The position numbers and the translations under genes are program-made. DNA of 24,957 nt from GWB1-37-8 sp964646925 (GTDB lineage Bacteria > Patescibacteriota > Microgenomatia > Levybacterales > UBA12049): assembly GCA_964646925.1 (NCBI GenBank), contig CAZYIC010000010.1:1-24957 (forward strand). Direction: 5' to 3'. Below are positions 1-6,730 of this stretch, in pieces. Every line of letters begins with the position of its first letter. Within the stretch, counting starts at the first letter, position 1. Under the pieces are notes generated by a model. The model did not search any database and was not told where the DNA came from. It worked only from the letters and a program-made list of their open reading frames with translations.

Positions 1-120
1 TATATCGTTGATGGGAGCGTTGAATTGAAAAATAAATATACTGATGAGAAGAATTATTCGGTAGAATTTGCATGCATTTTCTGTCAAAACGGAAAAGAAT
101 ACGTTGAGCTTACAAAATAA
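1..120 (+). CDS. C-terminal end of an unknown protein (truncated by window edge)
   Basis: The frame is open from base 1 to a TAA at 118-120, giving 39 residues ending KEYVELTK. It contains a CxxxxC-like pair (ACIFCQN) but no recognisable domain. The same frame reopens directly after the stop and stays open to 435, so this may be the front part of one gene broken by a nonsense codon. Function unknown. Confidence 0.4.
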   Translation, partial: YIVDGSVELKNKYTDEKNYSVEFACIFCQNGKEYVELTK

Positions 121-129
121 ATCGAAAAA

Positions 130-435
130 TTGGGGAAAATAGTTGAGACTACAAAAAGCGGATTCACGTACCTGCTTAATAATTCAATAATGACAGTAGG
201 CGGCTCTTTAAGATTGGTAAAGATACGGAAGCCCGACACTGATCGTCCCGAAAGAGGAGATGCTGATTTCAATACTAATTATGCAGAATTCAGGAAAAAA
301 TATGAAAATGATTCAAGATTTGAACTAATTAAAAGAGACAAATTCGAAATGTTAAGATTATCGGATAAAAGCTTTGATGTAATGGCTTGTTTTTCAAATG
401 TTCCAAAAGGCAAAAGTTTAGGGATAAAGCTATAA
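130..435 (+). CDS. hypothetical protein, possibly the second half of a broken gene
   Basis: This 101-codon frame begins at TTG 130 with no Shine-Dalgarno sequence and no clear promoter. An internal ATG at 190 is an alternative start. It lies in exactly the same frame as the partial gene ending at 120, separated by one TAA and three sense codons, so a single gene interrupted by a point nonsense mutation is a plausible reading. The protein is charged and soluble, with no signal peptide or membrane segment. I do not recognise a family. It ends just before a GC-rich structured segment that leads the GIY-YIG gene. Confidence 0.4.
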   Translation: MGKIVETTKSGFTYLLNNSIMTVGGSLRLVKIRKPDTDRPERGDADFNTNYAEFRKKYENDSRFELIKRDKFEMLRLSDKSFDVMACFSNVPKGKSLGIKL

Positions 436-444
436 GGATCAAAT

Positions 445-543
445 GGGTCCTGACCGACCCGCTCAGCCACCCGCCATTCGGTGCATGGCTTCACAGAAGC
501 CGAAACCGAAAGTAAGTGAGGGATGTGCCGGCTGGTACGTCCC
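445..543 (+). promoter_or_regulatory. GC-rich structured RNA element leading the GIY-YIG gene
   Basis: The segment is much more GC-rich than its surroundings and folds into consecutive stems: GGGTC 445-449 with GACCC 456-460; CTCA 462-465 with TGAG 517-520 enclosing TTCGG 477-481 with CCGAA 506-510, which encloses GGCTTC 487-492 with GAAGCC 496-501; and a 10-bp stem 520-529 with 534-543 around a GGCT loop (two G-U pairs). The last stem ends 6 bases before the ATG at 550. It could be a mobile-element end, a regulatory leader or a small RNA. I do not recognise a named family. Confidence 0.5.
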
Positions 544-549
544 AACTTT

Positions 550-816
550 ATGACTTTCCACTACATCTATATTCTAAAAAGCATTAATAATGATTTTATT
601 TATACGGGTTTTACTTCAAATCTTAAAAAACGATTTCAAAAACATAATCAGAAGGAAGAATTATCCCCAAAACACTATGCTCCTTTCGATTTAATTCATT
701 ATGAAGCCTATCGAAATGAAAAAGACGCAAAGCGTCGTGAAGAATATTTTAAAACAACAAAAGGAAAAACTACTTTAAGAACTATGCTTAAAGAGTATTT
801 TGCTTTGGCAAAGTAA
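550..816 (+). CDS. small GIY-YIG endonuclease domain protein (UvrC N-terminal-like)
   Basis: This 88-residue stand-alone GIY-YIG domain protein is of the kind often annotated as excinuclease ABC subunit C-like or UPF0213/YhbQ-like. The two signature strands are visible as YIYILKS (residues 4-10) and DFIYTGFT, followed by the conserved Arg in NLKKRF and a downstream acidic/Arg-rich helix (KDAKRREEYFK). I start it at ATG 550 rather than at an upstream codon because the family begins directly at the first strand. There is no Shine-Dalgarno sequence; a 10-bp hairpin ends 6 bases upstream. Small nucleases of this type are frequent in CPR genomes and may be mobile, but the target cannot be read from the sequence. 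Confidence 0.85.
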   Translation: MTFHYIYILKSINNDFIYTGFTSNLKKRFQKHNQKEELSPKHYAPFDLIHYEAYRNEKDAKRREEYFKTTKGKTTLRTMLKEYFALAK

Positions 817-852
817 TATCTAGCTGTCCCACACCGGGTTTGTACACCCTTA

Positions 853-882
853 TTGAATTTTTAACCTCGGGTTTGTTATAAT
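853..882 (+). promoter_or_regulatory. sigma70-type promoter for the alpha/beta hydrolase
   Basis: TTGAAT at 853-858 and a perfect TATAAT at 877-882 are separated by 18 bases. The expected start site falls 1-4 bases before the ATG at 892, predicting a (nearly) leaderless mRNA. Confidence 0.7.
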
Positions 883-891
883 CTCAGCCTT

Positions 892-1470
892 ATGAATAAA
901 AAGACTGTTTTTATAATTCCGGGCTACAAACACAAACCTCAAAATAAAGCATACAAACAAATAGCCAAAATACTCAAAAACGAAGGATACCTTCCTATTC
1001 CTGTCAAAATTCCATGGAGAAAGTCAACTATTTCTGAAAATACAGACTATTTTCTGAAAGAATTTAAGAAAATAAAGTCAAAGAAAAAATACATAATTGG
1101 ATTTTCATTTGGCGCAATGATTGCTTTTATTGCATCAACAAAAGTAAAAGTAGAAGGACTTTTTCTTTGTTCTCTTTCTCCATATTTTAAAGAAGATTTG
1201 TCGAAAAAAAATAAATTCCAATCTTCATTAATGATAAAAAGATATTACGATTTTTCAACACTACGCTGTTCTGCTTTGGCAAAACAAATAAGAACAAAGC
1301 GAGTAGTCATGATGTATGGAGAAAAAGAAGAAAAATCCTTAATCAAAAGAGTAACGAAAACATATCGCAAAATTCCATCGTCAAATAAGTATCTGACTAT
1401 GATTATAAAAGCAGACCACGATATCTCAGATAAAAAATATATTCATGCTATTGGTGAAGCTATCGCTTGA
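892..1470 (+). CDS. alpha/beta hydrolase fold protein
   Basis: This 192-residue soluble protein opens with a beta strand and oxyanion-type turn (VFIIPGY) and carries the nucleophile elbow GFSFG at 70-74 with Ser72. A late DHD motif supplies a candidate catalytic His. The usual acid position after strand 6 reads YGEKEE, so Glu may replace Asp. The small size suggests a minimal hydrolase (esterase/RBBP9-like); the substrate cannot be predicted. The start is the ATG at 892, 9 bases after a TATAAT box, and there is no Shine-Dalgarno sequence. Its stop codon lies inside the -35 box of the next gene, so the two appear to be separately transcribed. Confidence 0.75.
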   Translation: MNKKTVFIIPGYKHKPQNKAYKQIAKILKNEGYLPIPVKIPWRKSTISENTDYFLKEFKKIKSKKKYIIGFSFGAMIAFIASTKVKVEGLFLCSLSPYFKEDLSKKNKFQSSLMIKRYYDFSTLRCSALAKQIRTKRVVMMYGEKEEKSLIKRVTKTYRKIPSSNKYLTMIIKADHDISDKKYIHAIGEAIA

Positions 1471-1496
1471 CAATCGCAATATTTTTTTCCGATACT
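1467..1496 (+). promoter_or_regulatory. promoter for the methyltransferase gene
   Basis: TTGACA at 1467-1472 overlaps the TGA stop of the preceding gene. GATACT at 1491-1496 follows after 18 bases and ends 7 bases before ATG 1504. This favours ATG 1504 over the adjacent TTG 1501 as the start. Confidence 0.65.
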
Positions 1497-1503
1497 GGTA
1501 TTG

Positions 1504-2292
1504 ATGCGAAATTATATTGCGGCAAACAAAAAATGGTGGAACGATGTCACCCCTATCCACGCCCGATCCAAGCTTTATGATCTACCGGGATTTAAAAAAG
1601 GAAAAAACAGCCTGGTTTCCATAGAAAGAGAAGAAATAGGGAATGTTGAAGGCAAGAGTCTTTTGCATCTTATGTGCCATTTCGGAATGGATACGCTTTC
1701 CTGGGCGAGGGTTGGCGCAGAAGTTACAGGAGTTGATATCGCAGACAGATCAATTAGACTGGCTAGAAAATTAAGTAAAGAAATAAAAGTTCCGGCAGAA
1801 TTTATTTGTTCTGATATTTATGATTTACCAAAAGTTATTGATAAAAAATTTGATATTATTTTTATGTCATACGGAGTGTTGTGCTGGATATCAAATCTAA
1901 AAAAATGGGCAAAAATAATTAATCATTTTCTCAAATCAGGAGCAACTTTTTATATTGCCGAGCTTCATCCCTTTACCAATATTTTAAGTTGCGACTTTAA
2001 GTTGGATTTCAAATATTTTGACAAAGGACCGGATATAGATGATTCTTCCGGAACTTATACCGATTGGAGCGCAAAAATAGAAAGTCCGACATATTTATGG
2101 AGCTATACGATTAGCGATATTATAAATTCTCTTATTAAAGAAGGGCTAACAATAGAATATCTGCATGAATTTCCTTTTACGATGTATGATCAGTTTCCGG
2201 GATTTATGGAACAAAACAAAAAAGGGCAGTATGTTTTGAAAAACAAACAAATTCAAATCCCCCTCCTGTTTTCTTTAAAAGCAACAAAATAA
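1504..2292 (+). CDS. class I SAM-dependent methyltransferase
   Basis: This Rossmann-fold methyltransferase has 262 residues. Motif I is modified (LLHLMCHFGMDTLSWA instead of a plain DxGxGxG), followed by the acidic motif II strand GVDIAD, a CSDIYDLP segment matching motif III and FDIIFMSYGVL matching motif IV. The C-terminal part, with several Trp/Tyr/Phe residues (TYTDWS, YLWSYT, FPFTMYDQFPGF), probably forms the substrate lid. The N-terminus (WWNDVTPIHARS) resembles uncharacterised ubiquinone/menaquinone-type methyltransferase relatives. The substrate is unknown. Its product SAH would be handled by the SAH hydrolase at 6757-8025. The TTG at 1501 could extend it by one residue, but promoter spacing favours 1504. 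Confidence 0.8.
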   Translation: MRNYIAANKKWWNDVTPIHARSKLYDLPGFKKGKNSLVSIEREEIGNVEGKSLLHLMCHFGMDTLSWARVGAEVTGVDIADRSIRLARKLSKEIKVPAEFICSDIYDLPKVIDKKFDIIFMSYGVLCWISNLKKWAKIINHFLKSGATFYIAELHPFTNILSCDFKLDFKYFDKGPDIDDSSGTYTDWSAKIESPTYLWSYTISDIINSLIKEGLTIEYLHEFPFTMYDQFPGFMEQNKKGQYVLKNKQIQIPLLFSLKATK

Positions 2293-2352
2293 TCAAGTTT
2301 CAATGAAGCCCAATGCCTGCAGGATTAATCCCATATATACAAATTCTTTCCG

Positions 2353-2361
2353 TGGTATAAT
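2353..2361 (+). promoter_or_regulatory. extended -10 promoter of the Nudix gene
   Basis: TGg precedes a perfect TATAAT at 2356-2361, which ends 6 bases before ATG 2368. No good -35 box is seen, as is usual for extended -10 promoters. A leaderless transcript is predicted. Confidence 0.65.
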
Positions 2362-2367
2362 AAAAGA

Positions 2368-2781
2368 ATGATCCGCAAACTAAACGAAAGCTTAATCCTT
2401 TTAACCTACAAAGAAAAAATATTGTTAATGATAAGGAATTATGTTTTTAATTCGGGAGCGAAAAAAATATGGTCTATGATTGGGGGAAAAAAAGGAATCG
2501 GCGAATCATTTGAAAAGACAATGGCAAGATGCATAAAAGAAGAAATGAATATAGAAATCAGCGGTGTAAAACTCCTATTAATAGCGCCTTCCAGCGATAA
2601 GAATATATACTTCTATCATGGAAGATTAACAGACAACAATGTCAATCTAATTGAGCGGGCAGAAGGGCAAGAATTGCAATTTTTTGACTTAAAGGAATTA
2701 GGCAAACTTCAATTGGCAACGTCCACAAATTTTTTCTTTTCAAAACATAGGAACGCTATAGAGGCTTTGATTAGCAATTAA
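2368..2781 (+). CDS. Nudix hydrolase
   Basis: This 137-residue single-domain Nudix protein would hydrolyse a nucleoside diphosphate linked to another group. The Nudix box is visible from GGKKGIGESFEKTMARCIKEEM: it keeps the G-x5-E spacing and the metal-binding EE pair, but the usual RE is RC, a departure at a position that is normally acidic. The rest fits the alpha/beta/alpha sandwich (LILLTYKEKILLMIRN before the box; IYFYHGRL after it). The substrate is not predictable; 8-oxo-dGTP sanitisation is only one option. The gene ends 6 bases from the convergent stop of the zinc-ribbon gene. Confidence 0.8.
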   Translation: MIRKLNESLILLTYKEKILLMIRNYVFNSGAKKIWSMIGGKKGIGESFEKTMARCIKEEMNIEISGVKLLLIAPSSDKNIYFYHGRLTDNNVNLIERAEGQELQFFDLKELGKLQLATSTNFFFSKHRNAIEALISN

Positions 2782-2787
2782 TTCCAA

Positions 2788-3321
2788 TTATTGAGCTTGA
2801 GGTTCAGGAGGGAGAAATTCCTCTCCATTATTTTCCGCATTGGCCGGGTAATCACTTGACTTAAGCCATTGAATATATGTGCATCCGGTTGCCTCTCTTG
2901 CCTTGCTATCCCATCCGGAGGTTGAGCATTTTTTCATTTTCTTTCCCGCATTGGTTGTAAATAAAACCAACTTGCTTCCGCATTGAGGACAATCTTCATC
3001 AAGCGGCTCTTTGGTGCCATTAATCCACTCTACGTAGTCGCATCCGGTTGCCTTTTTTGCTTCTTTATCCCAACCACCCTTAGAGCATTTTTTCATTTTC
3101 TTGCCAAAGCGGGTTGTTGCAAGAATGAGATTAGCCCCGCATTTCGGGCATTTTTCATCCAGAGTTTGAGGTTCAACCTCAAGCCATTTTACATAGTCGC
3201 ATCCGACACTTGACCTTGTTTCCGAATCCCAGGAGCCGGTTGAGCATCTCTGCAGTTTCTTTCCCGTTTTTGTTGTTGTTTCCGGACCAAGCGGACTTCC
3301 GCATTTCGGACATGTTGACAT
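2788..3321 (-). CDS. triple zinc-ribbon protein (topoisomerase I C-terminal zinc-finger type)
   Basis: The 177-residue protein consists of three tandem zinc-ribbon repeats of about 50-55 residues. Each has the pattern CPxCGxxL, TxxGKKxxxCS, GWDxxxxxxxGCxYxxW; the first repeat has SWD instead of GWD. The tail is acidic and Pro-rich (ENNGEEFLPPEPQAQ). This unit resembles the zf-C4 repeats appended to bacterial DNA topoisomerase I, but no topoisomerase catalytic domain is present, so it is a free-standing zinc-ribbon protein. Binding to DNA or RNA is a family-based inference. It has its own promoter 7 bases upstream of its ATG and converges on the Nudix gene. Confidence 0.75.
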   Translation of the reverse strand: MSTCPKCGSPLGPETTTKTGKKLQRCSTGSWDSETRSSVGCDYVKWLEVEPQTLDEKCPKCGANLILATTRFGKKMKKCSKGGWDKEAKKATGCDYVEWINGTKEPLDEDCPQCGSKLVLFTTNAGKKMKKCSTSGWDSKAREATGCTYIQWLKSSDYPANAENNGEEFLPPEPQAQ

Positions 3322-3328
3322 AAGTTTA

Positions 3329-3358
3329 ATAATACTGTTTTCAAAACAGAAAAGTCAA
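3329..3358 (-). promoter_or_regulatory. promoter of the zinc-ribbon gene
   Basis: On the minus strand TTGACT (3353-3358) and TATTAT (3329-3334) are 18 bases apart. The -10 ends 7 bases before the ATG at 3319-3321. The -35 overlaps the stop codon of the upstream PEBP gene. Confidence 0.65.
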
Positions 3359-3798
3359 TGACCTATTCTACTGTAGAGGCCGGTTAGTTCTGCTGCTGCA
3401 AGAACATGGACCTGCATGAATTTTTCTAAAGTTTTTTTGTCAGGATTTGCTAAATTTAAAACAATATCTAAAGCATAGAGTTTGAAAAAATAACGATGGA
3501 CCCCTGAAGGAGGACAGGGACCGCCGAAGCCTTTTTTACCAAAACTCGTCGGTCCTTCAATTCCATTTTTGGGAATGCTGTTTTCCAAAACTTCGCCTGC
3601 TTTAGGATCAATATTAAAAACCACCCAATGAACCCAAGTACCACTCGGCGCATCCGGATCATCAACAATCAAAACTAAACTTTTCGCATTTTGCGGAATA
3701 TCAGAAAAGGAAAGCGGGGGATTAACATTGCCTCCATCGCAAGTATATTTTGCGGGAATTTTTGTACTATTTTCAAAAGCAGGGCTCGTAATTTTCAT
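3355..3798 (-). CDS. YbhB/YbcL-family PEBP (Raf kinase inhibitor-like) protein
   Basis: This 147-residue phosphatidylethanolamine-binding-protein fold protein starts MKITSPAF. It carries the family signatures GGNVNPPLSF, DDPDAPSGTWVHWVVFNI and GPCPPSGVHRYFFKLYALD, which line the anion/phosphate pocket. Its length matches bacterial YbhB/YbcL proteins, whose physiological role is poorly defined. I use the ATG at 3796-3798; a longer frame upstream reads through the tRNA-Gly gene and is artefactual. The start lies only 3 bases downstream of the tRNA 3' end, so the message is probably made as a tRNA-mRNA transcript and freed by tRNA 3' processing. Confidence 0.9.
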   Translation of the reverse strand: MKITSPAFENSTKIPAKYTCDGGNVNPPLSFSDIPQNAKSLVLIVDDPDAPSGTWVHWVVFNIDPKAGEVLENSIPKNGIEGPTSFGKKGFGGPCPPSGVHRYFFKLYALDIVLNLANPDKKTLEKFMQVHVLAAAELTGLYSRIGH

Positions 3799-3801
3799 TT
3801 G

Positions 3802-3873
3802 AGCGGATGGCCGGATTCGAACCGGTGACATCTTCCTTGGCAAGGAAGCATTCTACCACTGAATTACATCCGC
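3802..3873 (-). tRNA. tRNA-Gly (GCC)
   Basis: Read on the minus strand, the acceptor arms GCGGATG and CATCCGC pair. The anticodon arm is CTTCC-TTGCCAA-GGAAG with anticodon GCC, and the T arm contains GGTTCGAATCC. The discriminator is T and CCA is not encoded. It sits immediately upstream of the PEBP gene on the same strand. Confidence 0.93.
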
Positions 3874-4039
3874 ATGACTCTCTAATTCTATCAAAAAATC
3901 CAATAGGAATCTATTGTTGACATTTATCAATCTCTAGCAACACAAAAAATACAATTAACGTATTTTGTATTCTAACTTACTGAGAAAATTATAAACAGCG
4001 TATATATTGATTTTGTAAAAAAGAGGGGGAGGTGAGAAT

Positions 4040-4231
4040 ATGACACAGCAACAATGGGACAAGCACATTGACCATCTAAGAGGTCACGTTGATTGGCCCG
4101 CAAATAAAGAGGAAATTGTAGCAGCATGCAATGGAGAAGATGTCGAAGCAAGTGTAATGACAGAACTCAAAAACATGCCAAACAAAACCTATCAAAATGA
4201 AGGAGAAATAAAAAAAACCTTGGTAAATTAA
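4040..4231 (+). CDS. DUF2795-like small protein
   Basis: This 63-residue protein contains VDWPANKEEIV, an ACNGEDVEASVMTELKNMP helix region and a QNEGEIKKTL end, matching the pattern of DUF2795 proteins (an N-terminal 'Y/V-x-[WF]PA-x-KxE-[LI]' element, then 'LxxLPxxxYxxxxEV'). The function of that family is not established. The start at ATG 4040 is supported by a strong Shine-Dalgarno sequence (GGGGGAGGTGA, ending 6 bases upstream), in contrast with the leaderless genes around it. A TTGACA at 3917-3922 lies upstream in a gap of about 165 bases, with no convincing -10 at standard spacing. A perfect 14-bp hairpin follows at 4292-4322. Confidence 0.7.
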   Translation: MTQQQWDKHIDHLRGHVDWPANKEEIVAACNGEDVEASVMTELKNMPNKTYQNEGEIKKTLVN

Positions 4232-4251
4232 GCAGAAACATAGAGCCCTTC

Positions 4252-4322
4252 GGTTCTGAAGTAGAACCTAAAGCTTGCCAAGTGTCTACCAAAAGATCAA
4301 CCTTGTGTCAAGGTTGATCTTT
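4252..4322 (+). terminator. two hairpins after the DUF2795-like gene; the second a probable terminator
   Basis: GGTTCT 4252-4257 pairs with AGAACC 4263-4268. Then AAAGATCAACCTTG 4292-4305 pairs perfectly over 14 bp with CAAGGTTGATCTTT 4309-4322 around a TGT loop. The U tail is short but contained in the stem end. This probably ends the 4040-4231 transcript and could act in both directions. Confidence 0.6.
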
Positions 4323-4371
4323 AAAAGTTATCCTCCAAGCTAGCCCAAGGCAAAAGCTAAATTAGTAAATC

Positions 4372-4409
4372 TTTCCACCTTCCTCCACTTTCCACCTCTA
4401 AGGTGGAAA
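4372..4409 (+). repeat. left composite REP-like repeat
   Basis: TTTCCACCT occurs at 4372-4380 and 4389-4397. The second copy pairs with AGGTGGAAA 4401-4409 around the loop CTA, giving a perfect 9-bp stem. The repeat ends 4 bases before the -35 box of the transposase promoter, so hairpin binding by the transposase could also repress it. Confidence 0.8.
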
Positions 4410-4413
4410 TATA

Positions 4414-4442
4414 TTGACACCTTTAGTATTTATATATTAAAT
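4414..4442 (+). promoter_or_regulatory. promoter of the RAYT gene
   Basis: TTGACA 4414-4419 and TTAAAT 4437-4442 are 17 bases apart. The -10 ends 6 bases before ATG 4449, so a leaderless transcript is predicted. Confidence 0.65.
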
Positions 4443-4448
4443 ATAAAT

Positions 4449-5123
4449 ATGCCCGGAAGATTAATGCCAATTGTTAATAACGAAGTCTATCACGTCTTTA
4501 ATCGTGGCATTGCTTCACAACCGACTTTCTTTAATAAAAGAGATTATGACCGTGCTTTAGAAAGCTTCTTTTATTATCAAAATACTAATCCGCCAATAAA
4601 ATATTCTCGCTTCTTAACTTTACCCGTTAAAGAAAGAGCTGAAATATTGCAGAATTTATCTAAAGATAAAAATTATTTGGCAGAAATTATCTCATACTGT
4701 TTGATGCCCAACCACTTCCATTTCTTATTAAGACAAATTAAAGATGGAGGTATTTCCAAACTTATAGGCAATTTTACCAATAGCTATACACGCTACATAA
4801 ACACAAAGCAAGAAAGAGCAGGCCCGCTTTTTACCGGAAAATTTAAATCTGTAAGAATCGAAACTCAACAGCAGCTTCTTCACGTATCCAGATATATACA
4901 TTTAAATCCTTACACTTCTTTTGTAGTTAAGGATACGGAAGGTCTTCGGCAATATCCCTACTCTTCCTTTCCGGAATTCATAGGAAAAACGGATTCACAA
5001 CTATGCATGAAGGAAGATATTCTTGCAGGGTTTAAGAACCCAAAACAATACGAACAATTTGTTCTTGATCAAGCTGACTATCAACGAACTCTGGGTCAAA
5101 TAAAACACCAACTTCTAGACTAA
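4449..5123 (+). CDS. REP-associated tyrosine transposase (IS200/IS605 TnpA-like, COG1943)
   Basis: This 224-residue single-strand-DNA Y1 HUH-type transposase is of the RAYT branch. The N-terminus RLMPIVNNEVYHVFNRGI is typical. The metal-binding HUH pair is in MPNHFHFLL (His89, His91), and the helix NSYTRYIN (Tyr113/Tyr116) followed by RAGPLFTGKFKS carries the candidate catalytic Tyr and the family signature. A HLNP motif follows (YIHLNPYTS). It looks full length and intact. The hairpin repeats on both sides match the known pairing of RAYT proteins with REP sequences. The start is ATG 4449, 6 bases after its -10 box. Confidence 0.9.
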   Translation: MPGRLMPIVNNEVYHVFNRGIASQPTFFNKRDYDRALESFFYYQNTNPPIKYSRFLTLPVKERAEILQNLSKDKNYLAEIISYCLMPNHFHFLLRQIKDGGISKLIGNFTNSYTRYINTKQERAGPLFTGKFKSVRIETQQQLLHVSRYIHLNPYTSFVVKDTEGLRQYPYSSFPEFIGKTDSQLCMKEDILAGFKNPKQYEQFVLDQADYQRTLGQIKHQLLD

Positions 5124-5150
5124 AACTAGAAAAATTAAAGGACTTACCAA

Positions 5151-5199
5151 AGGTGGCCTATCTGTTCCACCTCTAAGGTGGAAAGGTTTAAGGTGGAAA
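5151..5199 (+). repeat. right composite REP-like repeat
   Basis: TTCCACCT 5165-5172 pairs with AGGTGGAA 5176-5183 around CTA, and a further AGGTGGAAA lies at 5191-5199. An extra AGGTGG at 5151-5156 could pair alternatively with CCACCT 5167-5172. The layout mirrors the left repeat. Confidence 0.8.
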
Positions 5200-5228
5200 G
5201 GTTCGACAGGGATGAGAAGAAAAAATAA

Positions 5229-6722
5229 TTATTTTATAGCTTCAGCGTCTAACCTATCTCGTAAACTGCTAGAATCTTTCATTGCTTGGTAAAGATTGAG
5301 AGCCTTAGGAATTTCTGGAAGATCTTTTATTCCGGCTAGTAGTTGTTCCAAACCATTTTCAAAACAAAGACTATAAAAACTAATAGACATATCAATTTGC
5401 TCCCAAGGAATCTGAACAAAATAATACTTTATTCCCCCTTGGCAAACACTATAGATATAAGGACCTGTTTCATTTAACTGTCTCATCATATTGGAAACTT
5501 CCACAGGAAACCCTCTAGGAATTTTTTCTCCTTTCATTTTACCACTTTCTATTGAATAGCTATTATTTTCTCCAACATCTTTCGATGCGCTACCAATATG
5601 AAAAGTTATTCCTTTTGCGCTAACGTTATTTAGATATCCACCGCCTCCCTTATCGTTAAAAAGAGTTGATTCTACATCCCCAAGAGATACGAGCGGAGAA
5701 GTTTCAGGACTGTTGTGACCAGGATGGGTATGAAAAAAAACATTTTCCCTAAAAGACTCTATGCCGCTACCACCATTGTAGACGCTACCTTTCACACCCC
5801 TCAAATATGTAATATTAGGAGAATCACTATGATTAGGGTCATTACTGCCTATAGAAATTCCATACTCTATGCCATCTTGCTCTGTGGCTCTTGCCATCAT
5901 AGCTAAATCCATCCATTCTGGCATACGTTTTTCTTTTCCTATAAATAGTGCCGTTTTCCAGGGTTCTCGATTAAGCTGAGCAAAGGGGTTGTTATCCGTA
6001 TTTTTTTTAGAACCGATTTGTTTAATTACTCCTTCTAAATGCGCGACTCTATTTTGATTTTCAGCATCCCCCCTAGACTCTTTTAAATACTCAACCAAGG
6101 AGCTAAAATCAAAAATATTGATTTTATCAGTAGCACTTTCAAGCTTATCAAGAACTACTTGACCACTTAATCCTTGTCGTACGACAGCTTGCGGAATATC
6201 TTTACGCACCAGTCGTAGAGCGCTACAAGCTACATAATCTGTATAATACTGAGGCTTTATACAATTTCTGACTATATCTGAGCCAATTTTAATTATCCGC
6301 ACTATCGTTTCGGCGGATGCTTGATTACCCAGTTTATTAATAATATTTTCTGGAAATTCTGTTAAAAAGATGTCTAACTGGCCACGAGACTGAGTATCAT
6401 AGGCTTCTGGATCCATATTAGAAACAATATCCCGAAGAAAAATATTTGCAGATTCAATAATTTGACTTTGTTGGCTGTGTTCGGGAAAATATTTCCGAAG
6501 AGCTTCTTGCGTGTTGCTTAATGCTTCTCTTGGCTTAAATTCTTTTTTCCTATCGACTCTTTTTCCGTCACCATCTGAATAAATTTGAAGTCCTTTTTGG
6601 GGAATTAATTTATCGCATGTCAAAAAAGTTCTTTTTAAGTTGGCGTATTGAAGTTCGAGAGTGGGTGAGGCAGATGACTCAGATGAAGGAAGAGGTTTTC
6701 CTACTTCAGCGTTATTATCCAT
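5229..6722 (-). CDS. unknown protein with a JAMM/MPN-like metalloprotease motif
   Basis: This 497-residue soluble protein has no signal peptide. The first 240 residues are helix-rich with no recognised domain. The C-terminal half contains FFHTHPGHNSPETSP followed by SLGD: His331-x-His333, Ser346, Asp349, with Glu286 in a GIEYGISIG strand 45 residues upstream. That is the E / HxHP / SxxD layout of JAMM (MPN+/JAB) zinc isopeptidases, although the His-to-Ser spacing (12) is longer than the usual 7-8. Deubiquitinase-like or peptidase function is therefore an inference. It follows the SAH hydrolase on the same strand but has its own extended -10 promoter 8 bases upstream, so it need not share that pathway. 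Confidence 0.6.
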   Translation of the reverse strand: MDNNAEVGKPLPSSESSASPTLELQYANLKRTFLTCDKLIPQKGLQIYSDGDGKRVDRKKEFKPREALSNTQEALRKYFPEHSQQSQIIESANIFLRDIVSNMDPEAYDTQSRGQLDIFLTEFPENIINKLGNQASAETIVRIIKIGSDIVRNCIKPQYYTDYVACSALRLVRKDIPQAVVRQGLSGQVVLDKLESATDKINIFDFSSLVEYLKESRGDAENQNRVAHLEGVIKQIGSKKNTDNNPFAQLNREPWKTALFIGKEKRMPEWMDLAMMARATEQDGIEYGISIGSNDPNHSDSPNITYLRGVKGSVYNGGSGIESFRENVFFHTHPGHNSPETSPLVSLGDVESTLFNDKGGGGYLNNVSAKGITFHIGSASKDVGENNSYSIESGKMKGEKIPRGFPVEVSNMMRQLNETGPYIYSVCQGGIKYYFVQIPWEQIDMSISFYSLCFENGLEQLLAGIKDLPEIPKALNLYQAMKDSSSLRDRLDAEAIK

Positions 6723-6730
6723 ATAAGCTA

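Larger units (their letters stand above)
4372..5199 (+). mobile_element. RAYT/IS200-like element with inverted composite hairpin ends
   Basis: A transposase gene (4449-5123) is bracketed by two copies of the same composite repeat in opposite orientation. The left end reads TTTCCACCT, 8-base spacer, TTTCCACCT, CTA, AGGTGGAAA. The right end reads TTCCACCT, CTA, AGGTGGAAA, 6-base spacer, AGGTGGAAA. The ends are therefore reverse complements in layout. The outer limits are inferred from the repeats only; no target duplication is expected for this class and none was sought by comparison. Confidence 0.65.

Noticed and set aside
279..545. Minus-strand 88-codon ORF over the GC-rich element
   Set aside because: It is created by the stop-poor structured segment; no start signal and no family recognised. 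RNA structure explains the composition better.
3799..3843. 15-residue N-terminal extension of the PEBP protein
   Set aside because: It lies inside tRNA-Gly and the family begins at MKITSPAF.
4372..5199. CRISPR array from the repeated TTTCCACCT units
   Set aside because: The units are 9 bases, occur in both orientations around a transposase and lack regular spacers; no cas genes are present.
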